DNA of 64,000 bases from Lepisosteus oculatus (GCF_040954835.1 NC_090711.1:14751001-14815000); one strand, 5' to 3'. Counted from the first letter of the stretch, positions 23,600 through 38,300 are shown. Notes: a model not told the origin generated them from the letters alone. Made by a program: numbers and translations.

Positions 23600-26500
23600 A
23601 GCTGAAAGTGCGACAACTGCTTTGCTAAAATATTCCTTCTAAGAATGGCTGATGTTCAAGGAAGCTTTGAATTGTATCAGAATCAGAAGAGACCCTACAC
23701 AGATTACATTTTCAATCTAAATGGCACGTTGTGCTCTGTCATGTAATCTTCCAGTTCATCTAATGACTGATTAAGTGTTAGGTGAAGGAACTGAGTAAAA
23801 AAAAAACTCACACCATGCATCTGTTTACTATAAGTGCTAAATATACTGGTTGCTTTACTACAGCACAGAACGCTCTAAAATACCTTCACATTCCAAGTCT
23901 GTTTGAGAAGAAAAGCAGAGAAGGAATATTTTCTTGGTCTCTACTTAAATGCAGTAAAAAAAAAAACACTTGTATGAGATGGACATCAGCTGAATTCTAT
24001 CTTATAAAACTACTCCACAGCACCTAAGTAGGACCTATACGATACAAAATAATCATTCACGATTTTTGAGTAGAGTTCTGTGGCGCAACGTAGTCTTAAT
24101 CTCTCCAAAACTGTAACTTTATACAACCAAAGAAATTCTCAAGAACATAACTGTTATGGGAATTTCTTCATCTGAGGAGCAGGACATAGTCTTTTATAGA
24201 ATTCATATCTATTGAGCTCAGTAAGTACAACACAGCACTTGTGCCCAACAGAAGACTCTGCAAGGGATTCCCAAACCATATATACAGTATGAGCTCAGAA
24301 ATAAGTTTATTTCAATTTTATGGTTGTTTAGGGGTATTCATATTGTGCTTTGATATAAGTTGCTCTGCTTTGTCCTGCTGTCTGTAGATCTTTGAGGGGT
24401 TGTCCTGTTTATGGTACAGTATGTTTATAGGTGTTGGGGGTGTCCTTTGATATGTAACCGACATTGATCTGCCTTGGCTAAGGTAACAGATTTAAACATC
24501 TTCTGTAGCAGGATTGAGTAGTAATACTATTATATATAGTCATACTATAGACAATACACATAGCATGGTCCATTTCAAGGATAAATTAACAGATCCTAGC
24601 AATTCCTCTAAAAGGTTACCAACCACAACCAACATTGTGGTTAAACAGTAAAATTGTAGTGCTGGATATGTGCAATACAGTACATGTGTTCCATTTCAAT
24701 AACTCTTACAGCAGTATGCATTAAAGAACATGAGTAGATCTGGAAAGACTAGATGAATTTATTTTCAAATGATGAGGTTCAACCTTTTCAATGTTTACCA
24801 TTACAATAACACTGCCTTTATTAAAAGTATGTTTACAACAGAGCTGTTTTCAGCTTTCCTGAAATGAATTTCTCCTAGCCCATTTTGAGATGGAAAATCT
24901 GACGATTTCACATTATTTCATGATTGACATCGGACTGTAAGCCTTTACAACTGAAGCAGCCCCCTATTAATCTTGTTCCAGTGAAGCTGTGGTCATGTGT
25001 GGTTTTGATTAGCATACTTTTCTTCAAACGGCTGCTGCTAGCTTCTGAAACTCACGTGCAGCCTCTTGAGACAGGGACAGTGTTTCCCTATGGAGTTGCA
25101 GAGACTGAGCCACATACTGCCATGTACAGAAAGAAGGGAAAGGGTGATAATTAGATAAGAAATAAGTCTTGTAATACTCAGAACTTTCAGTCTAGGCTGA
25201 AAGTTTAGAATCCAACTCGAGTTGTTGTGCAAATAGGCACTATATGGGCAAACTGTCAAGATTAATGTATCCATGTACTTTTTATAGCCAGTATATTGTG
25301 TGAAATATAGTGCATCTGGACTCCAGTGGTGAAAGATTTCTGAATAAGGCATCCATGAGGGAGGGAATCAACCAAGAATGCCACTTCTTGGAGACATTAG
25401 CAGAAAACTTTCTTCACTTCTGCTGGTGCTGTCAGCAACAGAGTGTGAACATCCGGCACTGCTGCCAGTGGCTGAAATCAGGCCAGAGCAGAGGTGATAC
25501 TGCAAATTCACTTGACACATCTGGATTTTCCAGCTGCAGAAAAGGCAGCTACATACATTGCAATTACTTTAATAAAAGTAAAAAATCTTATTTTGCTGGT
25601 ACATCCACCCACTCAAGGTATGTGTAAATTAGGAATTTGCTCAGTCACCCCAGAACTGCTTTGTATCACTTCAGCGGGTTGATCAGGTTGAACCTGATTG
25701 AGCTACAGAAATTAAAGAAACTAATATGTGGATTTGTGAAACGTTATTTGGCTTAAAAGAATGTATTATTCTAATAATTTAAAATAAACAAATATTTGGA
25801 CATAAACACAAGAGATTATGAGGGGATCTTATTCAAGTATTCAAAATCCTCAGGGACATTGTCAAAATGAGTACAATAAACATCTTCAGTACTTGGGAGA
25901 GAAACAGACCAGAGGACATAAACAGAAACTATGGGAAAGGGGATTTAAGACATGAGAAAGCAGAGACATTTTTACACAAAGGTTTGCAGGAGTAAGACTC
26001 GCATATTCACAGTCTTCTCACTCTGTGAAGGTAGTAGTTCCAGAGTGGTTGAGTAGAACATAAACAGAACAATGTAAACCAGCTGAATTGACGGTAGTTG
26101 ACAGACGTAATTAGGAGGGTCAAGTTTTGATAGAGGGGGATATCTTAAAACCAATTTAAAAGTGTTTGAACATGCTTTTATAGGGGTGTTGTTAATTTTT
26201 CAATTTATTAATCACCCCATTAGCACAATTAGCCCTCAAATCTACCCGTTTTAGTACATAACTACCAAAATGGCATTTACTTAATATATAAGCTGTTCAA
26301 ATACTGCTCTCTAGTGTGCTTAAAGTGTAAAGCATTCCAGTTCTCACTTAAGTGGCATGCATGAAACTAGAGCTTCATAAAGCTGCATTAAATTATCTCC
26401 TTGTTGCCTGAATTTTGAGATATTCACTCAGTATATCTATTCTCAATTCTCTGCTGCTTCATTCTTTCATACTCTTCTAAAATTCGAAACCCTTGAGACT

Positions 26501-29190
26501 CAGGTTCTAAAGACTTAAAGCATACATCAATAGATACCATAGTATGGTGAGCATTGGTTGAAAAGCCTAGTCATGATGATCTTTCATTTATTAGTGCCTC
26601 TACTAACTTGAGTAAGAATTAATTACCATATCAACCAATTAATTTCAACCTCACTATTTCAGTTCATTCATTTTAAAGTGCCAGTACTGTTTTTGTTCAG
26701 TACTCTAGCTTGTCAGAGATTTTTTATACATTGTCCCAACTCACAACCTCTTCTTCCCCGCCCAATAACTCTATATCCATCTTCATCATCCCACCTCAGT
26801 TCAGTTCACACATAGTAGTTGTTAATGAATTAATATCACACTCTTAAATTGTATTCCTTTTTTGGGACTGAAGCTTTTAAAAATGGATGAATTACCTAAG
26901 TTTTATCTTTAGTGTTGCCATGAACTTTCTGATCCCCGTACAACTGGCCTTCCTCACTCACAGTGTTGCCTAGTTTATTTTTCAACTACTTTGAAACTAC
27001 TTTTTACAACTACAGCTGTGGCTCCCCATTACTATGGGCATCTCTGGTTCAAGTGCAACATAGATATAAAACAATATGTTGTAATGTGAATAGTAAAAAA
27101 CTTCTACCTGTACAGTGTACGTAGGATCATAGGATAGAACATCCAAAGTAAATCAATTCAAAGGGATGACCATGGACACAAGAAAAAGAAAAATGGCCAT
27201 TTGAACATTTTTAAATACCAAGATGGAGTCCACTTTAATGATTTAAATATCACCAAAATTTAAAAACCAGACACTTGTGAATTTAAATTCGTATATGCCT
27301 TTTGTCTTTAGAAACAGAAGTTTAAAAAGAAATGAGGTATCAAATTTAACGTGATGCCTCCTGTATTGCATTAGCACACATTCAAACCTTGCAGCACGTG
27401 TTGAAAAGTCCCATGTTGCAGTGAGCCATTGGTATTCTGGCTCTGTACAGTGGACTGACTGGCACCAGGTGTTTTCTGAGCAAAGTGGACAGTCCACAGT
27501 CAACTGCTCACCCAGACGCAATTTTAGGTTTGGAAACCTTTATCTCGGCAAACAGGCATGGTTGAGTTTCATAAGATTACTCACACGCCATCCGAAAGCA
27601 GAACAATCACTTACCGAAGAATCCCTCACACTCAGGATTCGCCGGACTGCAAGGATGTGGTTGGGCCAAGTTAATTAGAGCAGGCATTTCAGCCTGATTC
27701 TTTTTTTAAATCATCTGTGAAAACCTGGAATTTGGGGGGGGGGGGGGGGGGGGGATGAGAAATACAAGCCACCACAGTGCAGGAAAGTTTTACATCAGCA
27801 GCCTGAATATAAAAAAGTCGTCTGGTACCATTGTTCTGGACAACTATTATTCGCCAGTGTTTAAAACTCAACAAACCTCTGAATTGGGTGAGACCCATTC
27901 AGAAGTGACAATCAAAAGCTGTTTTATTACAGAAACTCTCAGCATGCTAAATGAAGTATCCTCTCTTTTCAATCTACTGTTACAATCATTTTTGGTAGTT
28001 CAATGTTAAGATGACATGGTTTCATTTAATAAACACAAGAACTAAAGTAGAACTTATTGATATGAGAGATCTTTCACTGCAAATAATGAGCAGACTTTTC
28101 CTTTTTTAGTCTAATGTACTAGACAGCTGTAGTTTCTCAAAACAACAAATCTCTAAAAAATAGTCTCAGCACAAGGCTTGCCAAGCTTTCTAGCAATTAC
28201 AGCGCAAGTGAAGACTGGTATCATACTGTGTAAACATCAGGGGGCTAAGAAGAGATGACTGGATTTTGTTTTTATATTCTTTTAAAGACACACTTTGAAG
28301 ACCAGATACTGTTTAATGGCTGCCCTGCTTACAAAACCAGTAGCTGAACCTTTCAGACCTTTCTAATTATTGTACATTGAGACCTATATGGATGTAAACT
28401 GGGAAAGGTTTTTATCTAAACATTCAGGTCCATCATGCACTTTTACTGATAACCCAGCATGTCTTATGAAAAGGGCAGTGCTACCAGCAACTAAGTTTTC
28501 ATATTTTTGCTTATCAATTGAAGAACTTTCAGTTTCGTGCTAGAATGTTAGAAAAGGCAAAAATGAAAATCTCTTACAGCAGGGTCATTTACATTCTGTT
28601 AAGGAACTCTTGGTCTACAATAAAGCACAGCGCTGCTAATTGAACAAAAGTCTCCTCCATGTAAAGCTTTTATAAAATATTAGCTCAGAGGAAGCCTAAA
28701 ATCCCAGCAGCCTGGACTCACACACTCCTTTCAGTAAGCTTAAAAGCTTTCAGAGTCAGAGCTCTAATTTATAGCACATCTCTGAAAATACCAGCAACCA
28801 CCTCACCACCTGGCAGATAAATAAAAAAAACTACAAAACTAAGAAAGCTTATGACAAACTTTACTACCCTTTTTGGGGGGTGGGGTGAAACACAAGTATC
28901 TTATTAGCATTTTCATATAAAAAAGATAAAATTATTCCCCCGGCTGCTGACGGATTTTTTTCCAGTTTTTTTAGCTGGTGAAGCATGTAATAATAGCTTT
29001 GAGAGTCTGTGCTCCCCTTTCCCTCAGAGGAACTTTCTGAAGCCTCAATGCGATTCTCCCCACTATTCTTGACAGGGACGTCGGCAGCTGTTCTCAGGAC
29101 ACTCTTTCTCAGATACCAGTCAGTTGTAGCTGAATGTCGCTCATTCCAGGGAGGGAAGCAGTTCCTGTGAGGGAAGAGGACCTGAACGGA
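23600..29190. other. Intergenic and RPRD1B 3' UTR, no further gene seen
   Basis: The right part must hold the RPRD1B 3' UTR (minus strand, below 29200), possibly ending at the 27923-27928 poly(A) signal. The rest is AT-rich. TGM2, the remembered human neighbour, was looked for on the plus strand by its active-site motif and not found. Confidence 0.5.
27734..27754 (+). repeat. Poly-G run of 21 bases
   Basis: Twenty-one consecutive G residues. It could form G-quadruplex structures, or its length could be inexact in the assembly. Confidence 0.95.
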
Positions 29191-29199
29191 CAGCCTTCC

Positions 29200-29349
29200 T
29201 CAGTCCGTGGAGAAGAGGTCGCCGGCGGAGGGCAGTGGCGCCAGCCCTCCCGTGACGTTGGGCAGCAGTGAGAGGTCTGGCAGGCTCTGGATGTGTGATT
29301 TCAGCTCCTTTCGGACTTGCGTGACCCTGGCCAGCTTCTGTTTGTACTC
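29200..29349 (-). CDS. RPRD1B: RPRD1B coding exon 7 (residues 283-331 and stop)
   Basis: Acceptor TTCCAG|GAGTAC begins a 150-bp exon encoding EYKQKLARVTQVRKELKSHI and the RPRD1B-type tail, with stop TGA at 29200-29202. A GC-rich minisatellite starts about 20 bp upstream of the acceptor, inside intron 6. Confidence 0.96.
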   Translation of the reverse strand, partial: EYKQKLARVTQVRKELKSHIQSLPDLSLLPNVTGGLAPLPSAGDLFSTD

Positions 29350-32300
29350 CTGGAAGACAAGAAGCAAACATGAGCGCCCCGAGGAAGACCTGGGGACACT
29401 GAGCGAGCGCCCCGAGGAAGACCGGGGACTCGGAGAGTTCGCCCCAGCGAGCACCCTGAGGAAGACCGGGGACTGGGAGCAAGCGTTCCGAGGAAGACCG
29501 GGGACTGGGAGAGTTCGCCCCAGCGAGCACCCTGGGGAAGACCAGGGACTGGGAGCGAGCGCTCTGAGGAAGACCAGGGACACTGGGCGAGCGCTCCAGC
29601 GAGCCCCCCGAGGAAGACCAGGGACTGAGAGCGAGTGCCCCGAGTCCTAGGACTGGACAGGAATTCAGCAGGATAAATATTTTCTCACGATTCTGTAGCA
29701 GCAGTTTATTCTGGGTATTCACAAAACACTTGGCACCACCACAAAATTGCACAATAAAGTATAAATAACAGAAGAACCTATGATAATTTCACCAGCTCAA
29801 AGACATTCAAGATAATACGTATCACTGTAAAGCTGAGCAAATATTCAACTTGTCCGTATTCTGAGTAATAGTGAGTGGCTCACAGAGAGGTGGACAGAAA
29901 CCATCAATTTCCCGGCAACTTACATCTTTCACAACAGTTTTGTTTGACAGAAAAGCTTGACACTCCCAAGACACTCCCTGTGCAGTATTTCAGAGGAATA
30001 CCCCTACAAATTCCTAGGAACTGAATTCCTATATTATCTGTGTTTATGAAATATGAGGCTCTATCCAAAACAGACCAAAGACTATTTAATTAAAGTGATT
30101 GCAAATGCTGATTTTTTGCAGACTTTGCTCTGGTTCACTTTTAACACAAAAGTCAGTCAGACCAGTCAGGAGTGCCATTAAGAAACAGGCAATCACAAAT
30201 TTTATTGTTTTGGTGCTAGCTACAAATGTGAAAGTCATTAACTTAAAGTAATAAACTAAAGACAAATTAACCTTGAGTCCAGCAGAACTCCTAACATTGT
30301 ATCCATAATGCCATTTCATATGCCACATCTCTATCACACAACATTCTGCAAAACGGCTTCTGATTACTTACCAGTCAGTGATACTTATATAAGAATTTCA
30401 CAAAATGTATAAATTGAATACCTGAAACAGTAATGTGTAAACACCACACTACTATGTTTCAGGTGTTTTTTTAATCCTGTTACATCCTTTGACTGTTTCT
30501 GTTTTGCAGCTAAAGGAACTGCAACTATCAATTAACAAAAACTTTTCCAGCTGATATTCACTTATCATATTGTCAATATCATACATTTTATATACAGTGT
30601 TTATAGAAAGTATACACACCCTTTCCAAAGTAAGACATTTTGTGGCCTAACAGCCTGAAATCAAGACAAATTAAATCAAAATGTATTTGACCTTTATTTA
30701 CATATAGCAACACACAACCTCCAAGTCAAAAAGAAATGTTCAAACAATCTGAAAGTCAAATCACAGTCAAGACCATCATTAAGAACTGGAAGGCTTATGG
30801 CACCACCATACCTTGCCTAGATCCTTCCAAAATGGATGACCAAGCAAGGAGGAGAATAATTCTGGTTAATAATGATAATGATAAAGTCACTTTTTAACTG
30901 GTAAACTGTATTCAAGAGGACAATGAATAAGTTTTCTTACAATGCGATCTAGTCCAGATGTGATGAATGCTGATTGCATTTTAAAGGGAAAAATGTTCCT
31001 GTAAAACAAACACTGAAAATGTAAACATAACATTGTAAGTAATACTGCACAAGGTAAATATTTTAAAGGAGACATGCTGAAACACTATTCAGAAATGTTT
31101 AAGTGTACAGTTCCAGCTAACCACTGGTAACCCTTAGCACTAGAGCTGTGAGCAGCTGTGAAACCTGCTAAGAAATGAAAACTCATTTTCATCAGCTATG
31201 AAAACATTCCAGTAGTTTTAAAAATGACCAGATTTGATCGACGAAAAGAAAATCCCCTGGGTTGGGCAGAGGTGAAACTGGTCTCAGCGGCAGGGTGAGA
31301 GACTTTTTCCAATATTCCATAAAAATTGAAAATGACCCTAAAAACTTGTGACGGGAGAGAGGAGTGGATGGTCACTCACTTCCAGTTTCTTCTCGCGCTC
31401 GGTGAGGATGTCCTTCTGGTTGTGGATGTACTCGGTCAGCATGCGGGCCAGCTGCCGGCGGTCCTCCAGCTCGGCCGCCAGCCGCCCGTTATACTCGGCC
31501 AGCAGGAGGCAGGCTTCGTCCACCGTCTTCGACAGCTTCTCCGCCGCCTCCTTGTCTGGGGACAGGCACAAAACACTTCAGCAAGGGGGGGGGAAATCAC
31601 ACGCAGTTCTACAAGGAATGCAGAAGTCCTCAGCCAAAGGTCACAACAAAACATCAGCTTCTCCGCTAGGAGCTTGCTTTAGCACGGGTGTCTGAAGTAG
31701 CCTGTCAAACCAACCCTTGACTGCACAAGCAGATTTCTTGGTGACACAGCTCTCACCAGAAACTGACACAGCATCCTGTTTAAATAATAATAATAATTGC
31801 TTACACCTATATAGCGCTTTTCTGGACACTCCACTCAAAGCGCTTTACAGGTAATGGGGATCCCCTCCACCACCACACCAGTGGGCAGCCCCACCTGGAT
31901 GAAACGACGGCAGCCATAGTGTGCCAGAACACTCACCACACATCAGCTATCAGTGGGGAGAAGAGCAGAGTAATGAAGCCAACTCACAGAGGGGGATTAT
32001 TAGGGGCAATGATTAGTAAGGGCCAATGGGACATTTTGGCCAGGATGCCGGGGTTACACCCCTGCTCTTTTCGAAAAACACCCTGGGATTTTTAATGACC
32101 ACAGAGAGTCAGGCCCTCGGTTTTACGTCTCATCCGAAGGACGGTGCCTGTTTACAGTATAGTGTCCCTGTCATTAGGGACCCACATGGACCGCAGGGTG
32201 AGCGACCCCCCTGCTGGCCCCACTTACACCTTTTCCAGTATCAACCTTAGTTTTTCCCAGGAGGTCTCCCATCCAGGTACTGACCAGGCTCACACCTGCT

Positions 32301-35300
32301 CAGCTTCAGTGGATTGCCAGTTGTGAGTTGCAGGGTGATATGGCTGCGTCAAGCAGCTTTTAAGGGATTATACAATCTCGTCACCCTTTCAGGAACCACA
32401 AGCCCGTCCAAAGGAAAGATCTTCTGTGCGTGTTCCTCCTTCCACGTTTAGCTTTCTCTATTGTTTGTATAGTAGTATCATGTGAATAGAACAACACTTC
32501 AGTACCTTTAACTGCACCTGCTAAGAGCAAAACTTGCTTCAGCTATTGCCTCATTTCTCTTAATATTACACAAGATCGACTCATTCAGGACTTATGACAA
32601 TTCATCCTTGGCAAACCCATCCAATCTTTCCTCTCCCTGTACTAAAGCCAGCACTTTCTGCCTCACTTGACACTTATGGTTGATAAACAGCAGCATGATA
32701 GAGGGGATGGGAAAGGGAAACTGTTGCAACTAGCTATACTGTGTAAAAGCAAATTCACAACTGTGTACAAAAGTAATGGGACTGTGCAACAAAACAACAG
32801 TGCAAGGGAAGGTCTAACTGCATACTAAAATCAGGAAGCATCACCAGGAAATAATAACGGAAACAAACAGAGCTCTGTAAAAGACACAAAGGGCATTTCT
32901 TTGTTAAAATAGCATAATATTTTAATGCACACATTTATTTCCTCTGCAGCCTCACCTGTAATCTTCTCGAGCAGGGACACATCCTGCACCTCCTGTGGCA
33001 GCGACGCAATCTTCTGGCGGACAGCTGCATCCCCAGAGGCCGCGTTCTCCAGGTCCTGCAGGGCCTTGATCAGCTCCTCTGTCTGTGCAGGAAGACAGGG
33101 GAATCAGCAGCCAGAACGGACTGAGAAAATGCATCATATTACTTATGGGGGGTTAAAAAGATCTTATTGCAGATTTAATATCAACACCTCTAGCCAATAG
33201 ATTTGCTAGTGATATTTTCTGGTAATCTAGACCTGGAGTCCCAATGCTGGTCCTTGAGTCCCACATTTCTGCTGGTTTTTGTTCCATCTGATCTCTCAGC
33301 TGTACAGTTATCTTAATTAATAGGACTCATTTGAACTGTTTTATCGTTTTCAGTGCTTAAACATGTTAAAACTTGCATTTGAGCTGTTAAGTGCCTTGGG
33401 GGCAAACCTGTTGTGAAAGGCGCTATATAAAATAAATTGAATTGAATTGAAAATTGAAGCTGCATGAAACACCAAACTTCACAGTATGTTGGAGTCAAGT
33501 AACTTTCTAGAGCAGCTAATGTTTCAGTTAAGTAATTAAACTCTGGAAAGCTGGAATGAAAACCACCAGGTGCGTGGGCCTTCTGAACCAGGACTGGGAA
33601 CCTCTGCTCTACACAGAAACCTTTCACTCAGCTCCAGAATCGATGCCTGCTGGACCCTTGGCTGACACCTGGTGGTGAAATTGGCAAAGAGACCATGAGA
33701 TTCTGACGTAAAAAGCAAAAATTAGTACCAGCAGTGGCCCTGCAGTGTCATTGTCCTGTGGAGAGTAATGGCCTCTGTAATCATCGTCTTCCTCCTCTTC
33801 TTCCTCCTGGATTTTCTGATAAGTGCGCTTTGTGGCTTTTCTCTCCTCTACTGCAGACACAGATAGCACAAAGAAAGCAGACTGAAGCCGAGCCAGCACT
33901 CTGAGCTCAACTTACAAAATTTTCAGGATATATAGTCAACTCAAACACAGAATGATACTTATTTCCTTATAAACCATTCTTCTGTCAAAATAATAAGTCT
34001 TGTCAAATGCTACTTAATTCATAAACAAGTAGCTTTTTTAAGATTAAACTTTTCAACATGTCTCTAATGCAATGTCTAAATGTAGGAGGTTTAAGACAAT
34101 GTATATAAACAGTAATATTCAAAATGATCCCCTACTTTGCCCTAACACCCGCTAATTGGAAAATTTTGTAGAGTAGGATGTTTAAAACCCTAAAAGTTTA
34201 AACACCTTCTGTGTTGCACTTTGATTAATATATTTCACTTTAACTGCTACTGAAGTGTAGCAAACAGTGGCAGACATAAGTAATAACCAAATAAAAAAAG
34301 AGCAATAGTGCAAAACAAATACTGAGAATTAGAGAGGGAAGGGGACACTGGGATGCCTGAACAGAAGTCACCTCTCATCCACCTCTGGGCTTCATCCTGC
34401 ATTCTGGGCAGAAGCCTTACGCTAAACAAGACTCTTAAGAAGACAGGTTCTGCACTATGAATTTGTTTAAGTGTGAAAATGACACCGATTTAAGTGCATT
34501 TGAAGCACGGAACAGCAGTTCCAACCACGTGATTGAGTTAGTCTTATTAGGAAAAAGCCACCTTGAGCCCAGTACATCCGTTTTAAGTATCGGGTTAGAC
34601 AACACAGACAGTGTGTTTCCCTACCTTCTTCAACCTTCTTCCGGTTTTGGTTGCGCTGGCTGTTTACTGCCTGTACTGCTGATACACAAACAGGATGACA
34701 GGGGAGGGGTGGGGGAGTCAGTGATATTTTGTATTCTATTGTATTTTCTACTTTCGAATCACTTCAGAACATGTCAGTGCAATTCAAAGTATAAAATCAG
34801 AACTACTGCACCTTCAATTTTGAAGGCTACAGTTGAAACGGTTACATCTTCTATCTGTTTTATCCAATATGGAGTTGTAGGAGAGTCAGAGAGTCATCCT
34901 GACAAGCCATGAGCACAAGGCAGAATACAGTTGGAACTTAAGTCCACTTCTAGTTGTATTCATTTTTTCCAATTCATTTTATACCATCCCATAGAAGCAA
35001 TTACTAATCATCTCAGCACATCACTATGCCCTCTTGTGACAGCATCTGGATAACTAACGACAGTGCAGTTTCTTCCAGTATGTTAGAGACTTCAACAATT
35101 TAGCACAGAGTGCATCCCACGGTGCACTGCAGTAGTTAGCATTGATCAGTGCTGGTATCACTGGCTACACTGCAAGCTCACACACCACAAGCACACTCAA
35201 GGGCTGCCGTTGCACAGTAAACCGAATATCCTGGCTAGATTACATACACCCAAAAACAACAGCAACTGACCCCGTGGGTGCTGCTGTTAATTTGACTTTT

Positions 35301-38300
35301 ATTCAAATCAATCTGACATTTGAGCTCATTTGAATAGCAGGGCACTTTACTGAAGCAAATCAGAGTCAAGTACCTTGGGAAAGGGTGCAACAACAGTGGA
35401 TTTGAACCCACACACCTCCAGTTTTGAATCCAGAGCCCTGAACACTACTCCACACTGCTGCCTCAAAGCTGCTGTTTGTCGAATCATGGACACAGTTGTC
35501 TAATGACATTAATGTGGCTCTTTAACAAAAGATGTGCATTTAGCGGATATGCAGATTTAACGATCTGAAGCAATAAGCATCTAATTACAGTATTTCTATT
35601 AAGATGTTAAATCATGAATCACTGAAAATTCTGGTCGAGTAAAAATCAAATTATTTTAGCAGTCCATTTGGAAATAGCACCCTTGCCACCTGGCAGTGAT
35701 GCCTTTGTATAGTTAAGTAATTTTAGCAGCTATTCTTTATTTAAAACATTAACTTATCCAACTTATCCAAATTAAAGACACCTTAAAATTATTTGTGAAG
35801 AAAAGGCAGTCCCCTTATTTCTACCCAGTGCACATAACTGTGCAGTTCAGCAAACAAATAGGATCTTTACTGATACGGTGCTTGAGTGCTGGGAGATAAA
35901 AGGTTAATTATCTGCTACAGTGAGGGAAAATCCTTGCAAAAGAAAATCACTTAACTAAACATTACAAAACATCAACACTTACAAGAACAATATTAGCAAA
36001 TGTTTAGTATTTTGGTAATAGCTCTTAGAAAACCCTGTTATATTATCCCCTTGACTCCTAGCTGCACAATCATCAGCCATCACCATATACCCACAGGCTA
36101 TGAACAGGCTTTTCACAGTAACAGAGCAATGAGACATCTTTCAATCACGTCTTGCGGTTTCATATGCTTTATATCTTAGATAGATTTGGTGTATGTGGTT
36201 ATCGGTATTAATAACCTAAATAACTAAATCTGCCCAGTTTCTGTTCAACACAAGTGTTAACAAGAACAAGTGTTCTGGTCAGTTGTTAATGGTATTCTCA
36301 GTAGGATGATACCAAAAAGATACTGATGGCCAAACAGTTTTTAAGCAAAATAAGTTAGGATTGTGAATCACATAACACTTTCACCACCAAAGAACAAGAA
36401 AATGGCAGTCATCTTAGTTCATATGGGTACCCCAGTTTAAGTTATGTTCATCCTGACAGTCCCAGAAATATCTCTATCAAGTCTGGAATCAATTAGGAAT
36501 ACAGTTTTAGGTAGAAAGGTCAGCACAAATAGCAGCATTTCTTAGAATGGCTTAAAAACTGTCACAGGTCTAAAAATTATAACCACAAAAAAATCATAAC
36601 TGCCACTTCACTTCAATTAGAGCAGTGGTTCATAAGGAGATTGTAAAGGGGTTTTGAAAGATGCAGGTCAGGCTGTCATCTTGGTTGACATAGGCCACGT
36701 ATCTTGTTTTAATTGCTTATGTATCATCCACCACTGAAATTCATTACCCCCTGGATCACATCCTGCACTACTGTTTCATTCACACCAGGTCAGGAGGAGA
36801 AGGTGGGAAAATTGTACACCTGCCTAGAATGAAGCTTTTCAAATACAAGCTGTTGCAGTAGCAAGCAGAAAAAACGCCTTATAACTTGAATAAGCTTCCG
36901 CTGTTTGGAAGCCTAAAAGTAAAAAGGGGCTCAGTTCAGTGGAACAGGACATGCAATGCAGCTAATAAACTAGGAATTAAAAACTATTCATTAAGAAAAC
37001 TGAACCCATTGTTAAAAAGTAAACATGAACTTATGTAAATTACTTTAAATAACCACTATATGATATACATTTACTAAAAGCATAAAAGCCTAAGCACTTT
37101 TAAAAGCACATTTCTGTCGTGCAATCACCCGGGACAAGGCCGAGGTGTGCAAAGGGCAGTGGTGGCAATCGAGAGTAAAAGTTGGTTCTGACCTGTGAGA
37201 GGACCTGGCTGGGACTGCTGTGCTCGTCTGGCTCCGGCCTGCTTACCCTGAGCTTTGTGTTTGGGGCTGTTGGAGTCCTCGATGGCCAGCTTGAGCTGCT
37301 GGATGAAGTCGGCACCGTACACACTGCGCTCCTGCCAGATGTTGAGCAGCCGTTCCAGGTGCTTCTTGCAGCCATCGTCTGCTTCTCTGTGAGAGAGAGG
37401 AAAGGATCAGGCACAGCCGTGGGCGTCCCAAAGAGACCAGTGCCTGATATTGCAATGGTTGCAAAAGTACAGAGTCCCTGTCCTTGGTTAACACATTTGA
37501 ATTGGAGCAACTGACACTTAGATGACACAAACATATCATACATTTTCTGCTTCATCTTCTAGAAGCACAATTTGGTTATTGTTAAAACCAATCGGAAGCC
37601 AACCTGGAGGACAGATATAGCTACTGCACACACAGGCACATTGGAAAAAACAGCTGACTAGAAAGAGCTGAAACAGGGTACTTACCAATCCTGTCCCTCT
37701 AATTTGACATGCTGCTGCAAGACAACAATTTTCCCCAACAGACTCATATCATATGAACTGTATAACTATGTTTATGATATGTGTACCTCCCTTCTTGCTC
37801 AAAGCACAGGCAGGGCTTTACCTGCAATTATCCATGATGATGTTTAATACTTTGATAACATTATTGTGAAAAGAAGAATCAAACCAAATGTCCAAGAGTC
37901 CTGCATTTGTATTTGTCACTTACGCAGACATACAGAAAATACTGCAGAACCTCAGGAGGAGAAGGATACCTACAGTTTTCCCAGAATGTCAAGAATGCAT
38001 TCATACCAACCCCAATATTAATGACCGATTAAAAAGGGCTGCTTTGCTAAATTCCTTCGTATTAGCACAGAAAGAGGGCCTGTGCTAGAACGTCTTGCAT
38101 ACCTTGCAACATGGGAGCAGGCGTCGACAAGGACAGTCTCAAATTCGCGCGTGAACTCAGGTCCTTTCCTCTTGCTGTTCTGAATAACATCATTAGCCAG
38201 ATAGAGGAAGGTCAGCTTTCTGCTACTTTTGGCTGCAAATCAGAGGAGAAATATAGGTCATCTTAAAATGCATTAATTTCACAAGACAAAACAAAGTGAG

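Noticed and set aside
1..29000. Search for TGM2, the expected neighbour
   Set aside because: No transglutaminase active-site text (GQCWVF-like) was seen on either strand.
29141..29752. 203-codon frame on the minus strand and 147-codon frame on the plus strand
   Set aside because: Both run through the GC-rich minisatellite, which happens to lack stops; the only real coding part is RPRD1B exon 7.
32925..33200. 91-codon plus-strand frame
   Set aside because: Antisense shadow of RPRD1B exon 5.
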